From Ailanthus altissimus (taxonomy: Eukaryota > Streptophyta > Magnoliopsida > Sapindales > Simaroubaceae): a stretch of DNA of 64,000 nt. Position numbers and translations under genes: made by a program. Where the stretch lies: assembly GCA_946807835.1 (NCBI GenBank), contig OX327712.1:16758001-16822000 (forward strand). The letters are read 5' to 3'. The notes below the pieces were generated by a model. That model saw only the letters and a program-made list of their open reading frames with translations. It had not been told where the DNA came from and ran no database searches. Below are positions 23,990-33,066 of the stretch, piece after piece. How positions within the stretch are numbered: the stretch's first letter is position 1; each line of letters opens with the position of its first letter.

Positions 23990-25497
23990 CAGCAATGCAA
24001 GAAGAGATTGAAGCTTTGCATAAGAACAAAACATGGGAGTTGATTGCACTGCCACGTGAAAGAAAAGCCATTGGAAACAAATGGGTCTACAAGATCAAAC
24101 GGGATGGCAATGACCAAGTAGAGCGGTATCGTGCGAGATTGGTGGTGAAAGGTTATGCTCAGAAAGATGGTATTGACTTTAATGAGATATTTTCCCCTGT
24201 GGTTTGACTCACGACAGTCAGAATAGTCCTGGCAATGTGTGCTACATTTGACTTACATCTAGAACAGCTAGATGTGAAGACAGCTTTTCTTTATGGAGAA
24301 CTTGAAGAAGAAATTTATATGCTCCAACCAGAAGGTTTTAAAGAAGAAGGAAAAGAGAACTTGGTTTGCAGGTTGAACAAATCTCTGTACGGTCTCAAAC
24401 AGGCACCGAGGTGTTGGTACAAGAGATTTGATTCCTATATCATCAGCCTTGGATACAACAGACTTAGTTCAGACCATTGTACATACTACAAAATGTTTGA
24501 AGATGATAATGATTTCATTATTTTACTATTGTACGTGGATGACATGTTGGTGGCAGGCCCCAACAAAGATCGAGTCCAAGAATTGAAGGCACAGTTGGCT
24601 AGGGAATTTGATATGAAGGACTTGGGACCAGCAAACAAGATTCTAGGGATGCAAATTCACCGAGACAGAAATAACAGGAAGATTTGGCTTTCTCAGAAGA
24701 ACTACTTAAAGAAAATCTTGTGGCGCTTCAACATGCAAGATTGTAAGCCAATTAGTACCCCATTCCCTGTTAATTTCAAGTTATCCTCTAAGATGTGTCC
24801 TAGCAAAGAAGCAGAGAGGAAGGAGATGTCTCGAGTACCGTATGCATCAGCAGTGGAAAGTTTAATGTTCGCTATGATTTGTACCAGACCAGACATTGCA
24901 CAAGCAGTGGGAGCAGTTAGTAGATACATGGCGAATCCTGGTAGAGAGCATTGGGGTTGTGTCAGGAGGATCCTTAGATACATTAAGGGTACCTCAGATG
25001 TTGCTTTATGTTACGGAGGATCAGATTTTATTGTTAAGGGCTATGTGGATTCAGATTTTGCAGGAGACCTTGATAAAAGAAAATCCACTACTGGCTATGT
25101 GTTTAAACTTGCAGAATGAGCTGTAAGCTGGGTTTCGAAACTGCAAACTGTTGTGGCATTATCTACTACAGAAGCAGAATACATGGCAGCTACACAAGCT
25201 TGCAAGGAAGCAATTTGGATACAAAGATTACTGAAGGAGCTCGGGCATAAGCAAGAGAGAGTTGAATTGTTTTGTGACAGTCAGAGTGCCTTGCACATTG
25301 CAAGGAATCCAACTTTTCATTCAAAAACGAAGCACATAGGTGTTCAATATCACTTTGTTCGCGAAGTGGTAGAAGATGGAAGTGTGGATATGAAAAAAAT
25401 TCATACAGATGATAACCTAGCAGATGTATTGACCAAGCCCACCAAAACCAACAAGTTTGTATGGTGCAGATCTTTGCATGGCCTAGTAGACACGTAG
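23986..25497 (+). pseudogene. Copia reverse transcriptase and RNase H (Tork/TNT1-like)
   Basis: RT starts MTAMQEEIEALHKNKTWELI, continues through WVYKIKRDGNDQVERYRARL, NEIFSPVV and a TGA stop (24205-24207) where relatives have Arg, then DVKTAFLYGELEEEIYM, SLYGLKQAPRCWYKRFD and the catalytic YVDD at 24532-24543. RNase H follows with SDFAGDLDKRKSTTGYV, a TGA at 25117-25119, then SWVSKLQTVVALSTTEAEYM, LFCDSQSALHIARNP and the DNLADVLTKP end. The natural stop is TAG at 25495-25497. All catalytic residues I can see are kept, so the decay is recent. Confidence 0.92.
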
Positions 25498-25563
25498 GCA
25501 ACATGGCTTTAGCGAAGAAAAAATAATGGTGTGGAGAATTGATTAATTCTCAATCAAATCTCC

Positions 25564-25575
25564 AAGTGGGAGAAA
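25564..25575 (+). other. Polypurine tract
   Basis: AAGTGGGAGAAA directly before the 3' LTR; primes plus-strand synthesis in this family. Confidence 0.85.
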
Positions 25576-25965
25576 TGTTGGTAGCTGGCACATGGTGCCA
25601 GCAATTTTCCAGTAAGGGTGGATAGCCATTTCTTGGCTGTCCACCATGCTAAACTCTCCCTATAAATGGGAGAGTTTAGCAATTCATTTAACATTGAAAA
25701 AAATTAGAGAGAGTTTCTAAAGCTTTGAGAGAGTTTTTGAGTAATTTGAGAGAATTGGGTGTATTGGGGTTTTGGGTTGTAAGGCTAAAACACTACAATA
25801 CTTGTATTCTCCATTTCTAATAGTAAGAGATTCTTCTGTCTTTGCCCGTGGACGTAGGCTAAAAGCTGAACCACGTAATCTTGTGTTTTGTCTTATTTTT
25901 ATTTTCATTATTTTTCTCAATTTCGCTTTAGTTGCGACCCTGCATCACCCCTCAATTTCCTAACA
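25576..25965 (+). repeat. 3' LTR with matching hairpin cluster
   Basis: 390 bp, TGTTGG...CTAACA. Inverted repeats at 25584-25602 (8-bp arms), 25617-25645 (12-bp arms with one G-T pair) and 25647-25681 (14-bp arms around TATAAAT at 25661-25667). Confidence 0.9.
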
Positions 25966-26239
25966 ATTCTTTGGTTTTCCACACTGATTGCTTTAAGTGT
26001 AAGGAAGTAGAAAGTTTTAGGGTTTTTTTCAACCAAAGGAGTAGAAACAACCCCAGAACCTGAATCAATTCCATTGCTGGCAAAATTGATTTTGCTTGAG
26101 GCTGCTGCATCTTCAACCAAGCAATATGAGAATTTACCACCTACTGAAGTTCCCAATTGAGAAATAAGTGAAACATTGCCGTCACCAAGGCCAACAATGC
26201 CATTCGTTTTTGAATTGAATGTTCCATTCTCGTTATGTC
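25966..26239 (-). pseudogene. CDR1-like aspartic protease, middle piece
   Basis: Middle piece of the same gene, read leftward between the two copia insertions. It starts HNENGTFNSKTNGIVGLGDG at about 26237, the conserved N-lobe segment before the flap, and goes on with NVSLISQLGTSVGGKFSYCL (family hallmark SLISQLG...KFSYCL), then INFASNGIDSGSGVVSTPLV and TFYFLTLKAISVENQRI. No stop is seen within this piece. Both ends carry target-site copies: ATGTC at 26235-26239 and ATTCT at 25966-25970. Confidence 0.9.
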
Positions 26240-26434
26240 TATTAGAATAATTATTATAAGGGTATTTTAGTCTTTTACTAATTTGCTTATATTTTCTTTA
26301 TTTCTCATTTTTCACATTGTATTACTTCTTTTCATTTTTCTTATTTTGCAATATAGAACTTATCTCTCTTCCTCTTCTTTGTTCTTCTCATTTGCATTTC
26401 TTTCTTCTTCCTCTTTACATTTGAATAATTCATA
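26240..26434 (+). repeat. 5' LTR of RE1-like copia
   Basis: 195 bp, pyrimidine-rich second half; direct repeat of 30885-31079. Confidence 0.9.
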
Positions 26435-26912
26435 TGGTATAAGAGTTTTGATTATAGAAGGTAATTTTTATCTTTTTAAGAACAAGGGTAAAATTTGAGG
26501 GTTCAAGATTTTCATTTGATTCAACTTCTTCACTTTGTTTTGTGGCTTCAATCAAGTAAGGATTTATTATTCTAGTATTGGGTAATCAATTTCCTTCAAG
26601 TTTCTTAAAGATCAAGCATGTTTGCATAGAGATTGATCCTAATTTTGGCATATTATGATTATTTCAAATTTGTGGTTGTATTTTGAATTGTTGCTGTTCT
26701 AGTGATAAATTGGTTGTGGAAGAAAAATATTCTGGTTTTGGATTTCTTATATTAAGGGGATTGAAAGATTTGCAGGGATCATCTTGTCAAAATTTTAGTT
26801 TTTTGAGGTGTTTTTGTAATTTCAAAAAAGTTCAGGGTTGTTTTTATAATTTCTGAAAAACTCAGAGGCATATTTATAATTTTTAGAAATTTGGGTACTG
26901 TTTATTTTTGCA

Positions 26913-27955
26913 ATGGCTAGTAATAGAGATGACTCGCTACAGTCCATTAGTGTGACATTAGATGGAAACAATTATTCATATTGGAGTTATGTGATGAACT
27001 TTTTAAAAGGCAAAATGATGTGGGGTTATGTTTCTGGAACTGTGTGTAAACCTACAAGTACAAGTGATAAGGTAGAGTATGAAAAACTGTTAGATAATTA
27101 GAAAGTTGATAATTCAAAAATTATCACTTGGATAAACAATTCTGTTGAACACTCAATAGGTACTCAATTGGCAAAGTATGAAACAACAACGGAGGTTTGG
27201 CAACATTTGGCAAGATTGTATACACAGTCTAACTTTGCAAAACAATATTAGTTAGAACGTGATATTCGAGCTCTTGAATAGAAAGGCATGAGTATTCAAA
27301 AGTTCTATTCTGCAATGATAGATCTTTGGGATTAGTTGGCTCTTATGGAATCGGAAGAACTGCGTGTTTATGCAGCTTATATTGCTCGTAAAGAAGAGCA
27401 ACGTCTGGTTTAATTTTTGATGGCACTTCGTAATGATTTTGAGGGTCTTCGTGGCTCCATTTTGCGTCGTAGCCCACTTCCATCTGTCAATTCGGTAGTC
27501 AGTGAACTTTTGGCTGATGAAATATGCCTTAAGTCTCAAACAGAAAAAGGAATTCTCCCGGTACCTAATTCATCAGTTTTTGTAGTTTCTTCTAAACCTT
27601 CTGCTCACTATGAAAACAAGCCTCACTCAAGGGTTGAGATTGATGAATGCAGTTTTTGCAAGCAAAAAGGACATTGGAATGCTCAATGCCCTAAGCTATT
27701 AAATAAAGTACCACAACTACATCAGCAAAGGCATCAATTCAGACCTCCACAGTTTAGAAGTCAATTTCAACCACGATCATATCGTCTTCCACAGGTTAAC
27801 ATTGCAGCAGTTGTACCACCATCTGATTCTTTTGGATCCGGAACCTCATCCTCAAATCCCGCATTCGCAGCCCTTTCTGAACAGTTTCAGAAGTTCCTTG
27901 CTACATAGCCACATGCTATGTCCATTTTTTCTTCGAAAAGTCAATTACCCTCTAG
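26913..27955 (+). pseudogene. Copia Gag (RE1-like) with five to six stop codons
   Basis: Starts MASNRDDSLQSISVTLDGNN, then YWSYVMNFLKGKMMWGYVSG, the DUF4219-like and UBN2 Gag head of RE1-type elements. The frame is unbroken by shifts from 26913 to 27908 but has stops at 27099 (TAG), 27249 (TAG), 27279 (TAG), 27333 (TAG), 27411 (TAA) and 27906 (TAG). A CCHC knuckle reads CSFCKQKGHWNAQC near 27646-27690, followed by a Gln/Pro-rich tail. After about 27955 the sequence jumps to the end of the protease region, so the catalytic DSG-type box is absent. Confidence 0.88.
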
Positions 27956-27959
27956 CTCT

Positions 27960-29170
27960 TCAGGATCTGCAGTCTCAGAAGTTGATTGGCACAAGTCGTA
28001 GGCAGGGAGGATTATATGTTTTGGACGAGCTGAGATTACCGGTATTTGCAGCTCTTAGTGTTGACTTATCTTCATTTCGTTTGTCTCCTTCATCCTCTAG
28101 TTTTTATTTATGGCATTCTCGTCTTGGTCATGTATCATCTTCCCGTTTAAGATTCTTAGCTTCTACGGGTGCCTTAGAAAATTTGCAAACTCATGATATT
28201 TCTGATTGTAGTGGTTGTAAACTTGCAAAATTTTCTGCTTTGCCTTTTCATTGAAGTACCTCTTGTTCTATTGAACCATTTGATTTAGTCCACTCTGATG
28301 TGTGGGGACCTTATCCTATTGCTACAAAAGGGAGTCTCGATATTATAATTCTTTTATTGATGATCACACTCGTTTTTGTTGGATTATCTTATGAAACGTC
28401 GTTCTGACTTCTTTGGCATTTATAGTAACTTTCGAGATCTTGTAAAAACTCAACATTCTACAGTAATTAAGTATTTTAGATGTAATTTGGGTGGTGAATA
28501 TACTTTCAATAAATTCTATGATCTACTTGCTTTAGATGGAACTATTCACCAAACTTCTTGTATAGATACCCTTAAACAAAATGATGTTGCTGAAAGAAAA
28601 TATAGGTACATTGTTGAAACTGTTCGCTCTCTTTTGTTGTCATCTTCAGTTCTTAGTGAGTTTTGGGGAGAAGCAGTTCTTACTGCAGTCAACCTCATTA
28701 ATAAGATCCCCTCGTCTCATACTTTAGGTTTGTCACATTTTGAAAAATTATATGGGTATACTCCTGATTATTCTTTCTTGAGAGTCTTTGGTTCTACTTG
28801 CTTTGTCCTTCTTCCTTATGTAGAGCATACTAAATTGTCATCTCGCTCTACCATTTGTGTGTTTCTTGGTTATGGTGAAGGGCAAAAAGGATATCGTTGT
28901 TTTGACCCAGTGTCACAAAAACTATATTGTTCTCGTCATGTTGTGTTTCTTGAGTACATACCTTTCTTTTCTATTCCTGCTACTACTCACAACTTGACCA
29001 AATCTGATCTCATTCATATTGATCATTTCTCTAACCATACAAATAGTTTCTCTCCACATGTCCTTTCCACTACAGACTCTAACTCATCTGTTGCCTCTAT
29101 AGTACCTTTTCCTCTTTATTATTCTCGCAGGGTTCGCACTGTTAGTTCTGGAGATACTGGTACCTTATAG
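27960..29170 (+). pseudogene. Copia integrase (RE1-like)
   Basis: After the protease deletion, the frame at about 27958 resumes with QDLQSQKLIGTSRRQGGLYV, then WHSRLGHVSSSRLRFLAS and CSGCKLAKFSALPF (zinc site with both Cys). The core begins VHSDVWGPYPIATKG; an indel near 28340 shifts the frame. The second acidic residue is lost: FRCNLGGEY at about 28476-28502 where relatives have Asp before the x-GGEY. The Glu-containing DVAERKYRYIVETVRSLL is present. The C-terminal part (FGSTCFVLLPYVEHTKL, VFLGYGEGQKGYRCFDP) is well kept to about 28960. Confidence 0.88.
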
Positions 29171-29389
29171 TTTTGAGCTCTTGATAATCCCACTCTTTCT
29201 GCAGTTACCCAAGCTCCTCCTGAGATTGTGGATTCTACTTCTCATTATCCTTAGCGTAATCGTAGGCTCACCTTTCAGATTTTGTTTACTCTTGTTATTC
29301 CAATTCATTTTCTTCCTTTTTAGCATCTATTCATTGTCTTTCTGAGCCCTTATCCTATAAAGAGACAATTATTGACCCCCTTTGGCAAC

Positions 29390-30831
29390 ATACTATGATT
29401 GACAAACTTTCTGCTTTGTAAAAAATTGGTACTTGGGATTTGGTACCTTTACCTTTTGGTAAAAGTATAATTGGTTCTCGTTGAGTATATAAAATCAAGA
29501 CCAAGTCTGATGGGTCTGTTGATCGCTACAAAGCTAGATTGGTAGCAAAGAGATTCTCTCAGCAGTATGGTATGGATTATGAGGAAACTTTTGCTCCTTT
29601 TGTAAAAATGACTACTGTTCGTACTTTCATTGTAGTTGCGTCTGTTCACCAGTGGAATATATCTCAGATGGATATTAAGAATGCTTTCTTGAATAGTGAT
29701 TTACATGAAAAAGTTTACATGGTTCCCCCGCCTGGTGTTTCTCATAAGCATGGTGAAGTTTGCAAGCTTAAGAAGGCTCTATATAGTCTCAAACAGGCAC
29801 CTCGAGCTTGGTTTGAGAAGTTTTCTACTGTTATCACTTCTCTTGGGTTTTCCTCAAGTAATCATGACTCAACTCTTTTTGTCAAGTGCACCACTACTGG
29901 TCGTATTTTGCTCTCTCTGTATGTTGATGATATGATTATTACAGGTGATGATGTTGATAGTATTGTAGTATTAAAGTCAGAATTAACTCATTAGTTTGAA
30001 ATGAAGGATTTAGGCCCTTTACGGTACTTTTTGGGTATTGAAATTGCCTTCTCTCCAAAAGGCTATCTTCTCTCTCAATCTAAGTACACTGCTGATATTC
30101 TTGAGCATGCTTGTCTTACTAATACCAGAACTGTTGATACTCCTTGTGAGCTCAATGTTCAGAATTCTCCTTAAGATGGTAATCCTTTGTCAGACCATAC
30201 CTTATATCGCACTATTGTTGGCAATTTGGTCTACCTCACTATCACTCATCCAGATATTGCATATGTTGTTCATATTGTTAGTCAGTTTGTTGCTTCTCCT
30301 ACTACCGTTCATTGGGCAGCTGTTCTTCGTATTTTGTGGTATCTTCGGGGTACCATTTTTCATAGTTTTTTACTTCCATCCATTTCTTCATTAGAACTGT
30401 GTGCATATTCTGATGCTGATCATGGTCGTGATTCCACAAGTCGCAAGTCTGTTACTGGTTTCTGTATCTTTTTAGGGGATTATCTTATTTCGTGAAAAAG
30501 TAAGAAATAAACAGTTGTCTCTCAATCTTCTACTGAAGTAAAGTACCGTGTTATGGCATCTACAACCAAAGAGATTATTTGGTTACGTTGGTTACTTGCC
30601 GATATGGGCGTTTCCCTTTCTTCTCCCACTTCTATGTATTGTGATAACAAAAGTGCTATTCAGATTGCTCACAACTTAGTCTTTCATAAACGGACTAAGC
30701 ACATCGAAATTGATTGTCATTTTACTCGTCATCACCTCAAGAATGGCACAATTAGTTGCCTTTTGTTTCTTTATCCTTGCAGCTTGCCGACTTTTTTACT
30801 ATGTCGCATTCTATTTCACTTTTTCGTCTAG
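29390..30831 (+). pseudogene. Copia reverse transcriptase and RNase H (RE1-like)
   Basis: RT begins near 29400 (KIGTWDLVPLPFGKS), has stops replacing Gln and Trp positions, then VYKIKTKSDGSVDRYKARLV, YGMDYEETFAPFVKMTTVR, QMDIKNAFLNSDLHEKVYM, LYSLKQAPRAWFEKF and YVDD at 29920-29931. A TAG near 29992 falls where relatives have Gln. RNase H follows in the same or shifted frames: YSDADHGRDSTSRKSVTGF (30405-30465), SQSSTEVKYRVMAS, and MYCDNKSAIQIAHNLVFHKR before the HIEIDCHF end. The final part runs out by about 30830. Confidence 0.88.
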
Positions 30832-30884
30832 TTAGCAAACTCTCGATGCTTCTTGCAGCTGCATCGTGAGTTTGAGAGGGGGGG

Positions 30885-31079
30885 TATTGAAATAATTATT
30901 ATAAGGATATTTTAGTCTTTTACTAATTTACTTATATTTTGCTTATTTCTCATTTTTCACATTGTATTGCTTCTTTTAATTTTTTGTATTTTGCAATATA
31001 AAACCTATCTCTCTTCCTCTTCTTTGTTCTTCTCATTTGTATTTCTTTCTTCTTCTTTTTTGCATTTGAGTAATTCACA
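30885..31079 (+). repeat. 3' LTR of RE1-like copia
   Basis: 195 bp, begins TATTGAAATAATTATT, ends TAATTCACA; preceded by a 15-base purine/G run. Confidence 0.9.
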
Positions 31080-31703
31080 ATGTCCACAATCCAAGATGGT
31101 TTGAGGCAGAGCCATTGGCTGTCCGCTTGTTGAACCCAAGGTAACAGTGTCGAGAGCAAGATAACCATTTGAGAAGCCGGACCCATAACTAACTGAATAT
31201 CTACATTTGCTGTCCCTGGAGCAAAACGTTTCGATCTGCCGAGTTGCACATTGACTTGACGAGCAAGAAAGATCTTGATAAGTTGAAGACTTTGCTGGAT
31301 CGAACAATGGAGCGTCTTGCTTGTAACAAACTCGGCAAGGCATGCACTGTGTCCATATAAGATCACTTCCCGTATCAGCAATAGCAAGAATTTCAACAGG
31401 CGGAGTACCGATTGATAATTTCATAAGATATTCACCAACGGTGGGGATTATTTCAGCTTGGGCAGAATTTGGAGAGACTAAGTTAGGATAGAAGTGATTG
31501 AGACGATTAACAGAACGATGCACAGCATTTCTCAATCGTTGGTAAGGAGGTCCTTTTGGGTTGTAAAAGGGAGACATTGGTCGTGGTGGATCAGTTCAAC
31601 ACTGAAACCTCCATTTTAAGCCTCTGTTAATGGATGGATAATAAAGAGATAAGAGTATGGAGAGAGAGATTGCAAAAGAAAAATGACTCGCTAAGACTGT
31701 CAT
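31080..31703 (-). pseudogene. CDR1-like aspartic protease, N-terminal piece
   Basis: First piece of the gene. The proposed start is ATG at 31703-31701, giving a hydrophobic signal sequence (LASHFSFAISLSILLSLY). A frameshift and a TAA stop come right after it, where relatives have Ala-Gln-Asn-Gly-Gly-Phe; FSVELIHHD then precedes another shift near 31578. From 31577 the frame is clean: SPFYNPKGPPYQRLRNAVHR, GEYLMKLSIGTPPVEILAIA and the intact first catalytic box DTGSDLIWTQC (Asp at 31376-31374), then the Cys-rich nepenthesin-type insert (CMPCRVCYKQDAPLFDPAKS) and ILDCGH at the insertion point. Together the three pieces equal about 430 codons, the usual CDR1 length with no intron. Confidence 0.9.
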
Positions 31704-31752
31704 GGTCAGAGCTGTAAGAGAGAAGAAGAGAACAACGTGGAAAGGATTCGGA

Positions 31753-31759
31753 CTTTATA
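31753..31759 (-). promoter_or_regulatory. TATA box of the aspartic protease gene
   Basis: The complement reads TATAAAG about 50 bases upstream of the ATG at 31703, leaving a short 5' leader. Inference from position and consensus only. Confidence 0.5.
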
Positions 31760-33066
31760 TGGAGGAGGAAAAAAGGAGATAATCACGAAATTATGTGTTA
31801 ACGGAAAATAAAAGAAAATTAAAAGAAAACTTTCCTTGATGTTACAAGCCAAGATATCGAAATGTAACTTGCTTCTATAATATGCTTTTTACAGTGCGAC
31901 TATTATCTCATATAGCTACTTGTCTGGAAGTTCTGCATTTTCTTTGGCTATAAAAATCTTTGGTGAAACATCAAAATCATCTAGGATATGCCAATATCAA
32001 TTGAAAATGTAATAATGTAAACAAAGCAAAGACGACCCATAAAATCTGCTTCATCATCTCGTCGGATGACATGAAGCAGATGATGTCAGTATATGTTAAG
32101 AAAATTTGTCCTCGCATTGTTGTTTTTATTTTTAGTCTTAATGGAAAATCTTCACTTTAACAATGAAGGTCCAATCAATGAAATTATAAGATGTGGGAGC
32201 ATGTTTTTATTTGTATCTTAGTAAAAAGAGAGTGATTCTATGTTTCTGTGAATTTCGATATCTTCTCCTAAGTTATTTACTATATGCATATGTAACTCAC
32301 TGAAATCTTTTTTATAACAAGAGAACCTTTAGAATATCTTTAGTGTATAGTGCTTCTTTTATTGAATTTAAAATTGTTTATACATTTAGTGAGTAACTAA
32401 ATATATAACACGATTTTACAGCACATTTTTAATAATAATGAATAAATTAGACAACATCGTCTAACAATATTATTCACTATAATATGAATAATATAATCCA
32501 CTAAATTCTTTTTCTTTTTTACTTTTTAAAAAATTTTTATTACGTAAAAATATAGAGTATATTCTTTCCCACCCCAATGTGAGATAATGAAAGAAGGTTA
32601 ATCTTTCTTCTTCTCTGTACCATATGCATACATATCAGTTACCATCAATTCATCTTCATTTTCGATTGACTTCACTACTGCAATTTTAACAATATTGTTG
32701 AATATGCCACAAACATATATTCACTTCTGCTTCTTTTTAACTATACATCAAAATAATATATATGCATCACAGACAGAGAAGAAGACCCTAACTCATTGTC
32801 ATAATTTAAAAAAATATGATCATTTTTCACGAGTTATTTTTTATGTGAATATCTGTACTTTTAAAATATAAATTTAAAGTATGCAATATTATAAAGCTCA
32901 AAAATACTATTATACTTCCTTTTTTATTTTAAAAGTTTAGATGAGATGAAAAATTTATTTGCTAAACATAAACTCTTTATCTTCTTTTTTTATATTTAAA
33001 TTCATGCAGACACCAACTTTTGTCCTATATTTTTACTCAAATTCAAGTAGCTGTAGATGCTAAGTA
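31760..33066. other. AT-rich upstream flank, no gene seen
   Basis: Upstream of the protease gene. No coding region or repeat structure could be supported on either strand. A short self-complementary segment (GAAGCAGA, CATCATCTCGTCGGATGACA) at about 32045-32085 is the only local feature noted. Confidence 0.4.

Larger units (their letters stand above)
20986..25965 (+). mobile_element. Tork/TNT1-like copia, nearly full length
   Basis: A 4980-bp element with LTRs at 20986-21401 and 25576-25965, PBS at 21404-21414 (TGGTATCAGAG), PPT at 25564-25575 (AAGTGGGAGAAA), and Gag-PR-INT-RT-RH in copia order on plus. Target-site copies are ATTTT (20981-20985) and ATTCT (25966-25970), 4 of 5 identical. It interrupts the minus-strand aspartic protease gene between the middle and C-terminal pieces, whose frames join across it. 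LTRs look about 95 percent identical by eye apart from a 28-bp length difference near their start, so this is the younger of the two insertions. It is inactive: five in-frame stops and one frameshift. Confidence 0.92.
26240..31079 (+). mobile_element. RE1-like copia, 195-bp LTRs, TSD ATGTC
   Basis: A 4840-bp element with LTRs at 26240-26434 and 30885-31079 (both 195 bp), PBS 26435-26445 (TGGTATAAGAG), and PPT 30870-30884 (a G-rich run). The 5-bp duplication ATGTC is perfect (26235-26239, 31080-31084). LTR ends are TATT...CACA, not TG...CA at the 5' end. It splits the aspartic protease gene within the N-lobe (ILDCGH on one side, HNENGTF on the other). LTRs differ at roughly one base in eleven by eye, so it is older than the neighbouring insertion. 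Coding parts have many stops, and the protease box is deleted. Confidence 0.92.

Noticed and set aside
30950..31079. Extension of a minus frame from the protease piece into 30950-31079
   Set aside because: The frame runs by chance from the host gene into the copia LTR; the gene sequence stops at the ATGTC target site.
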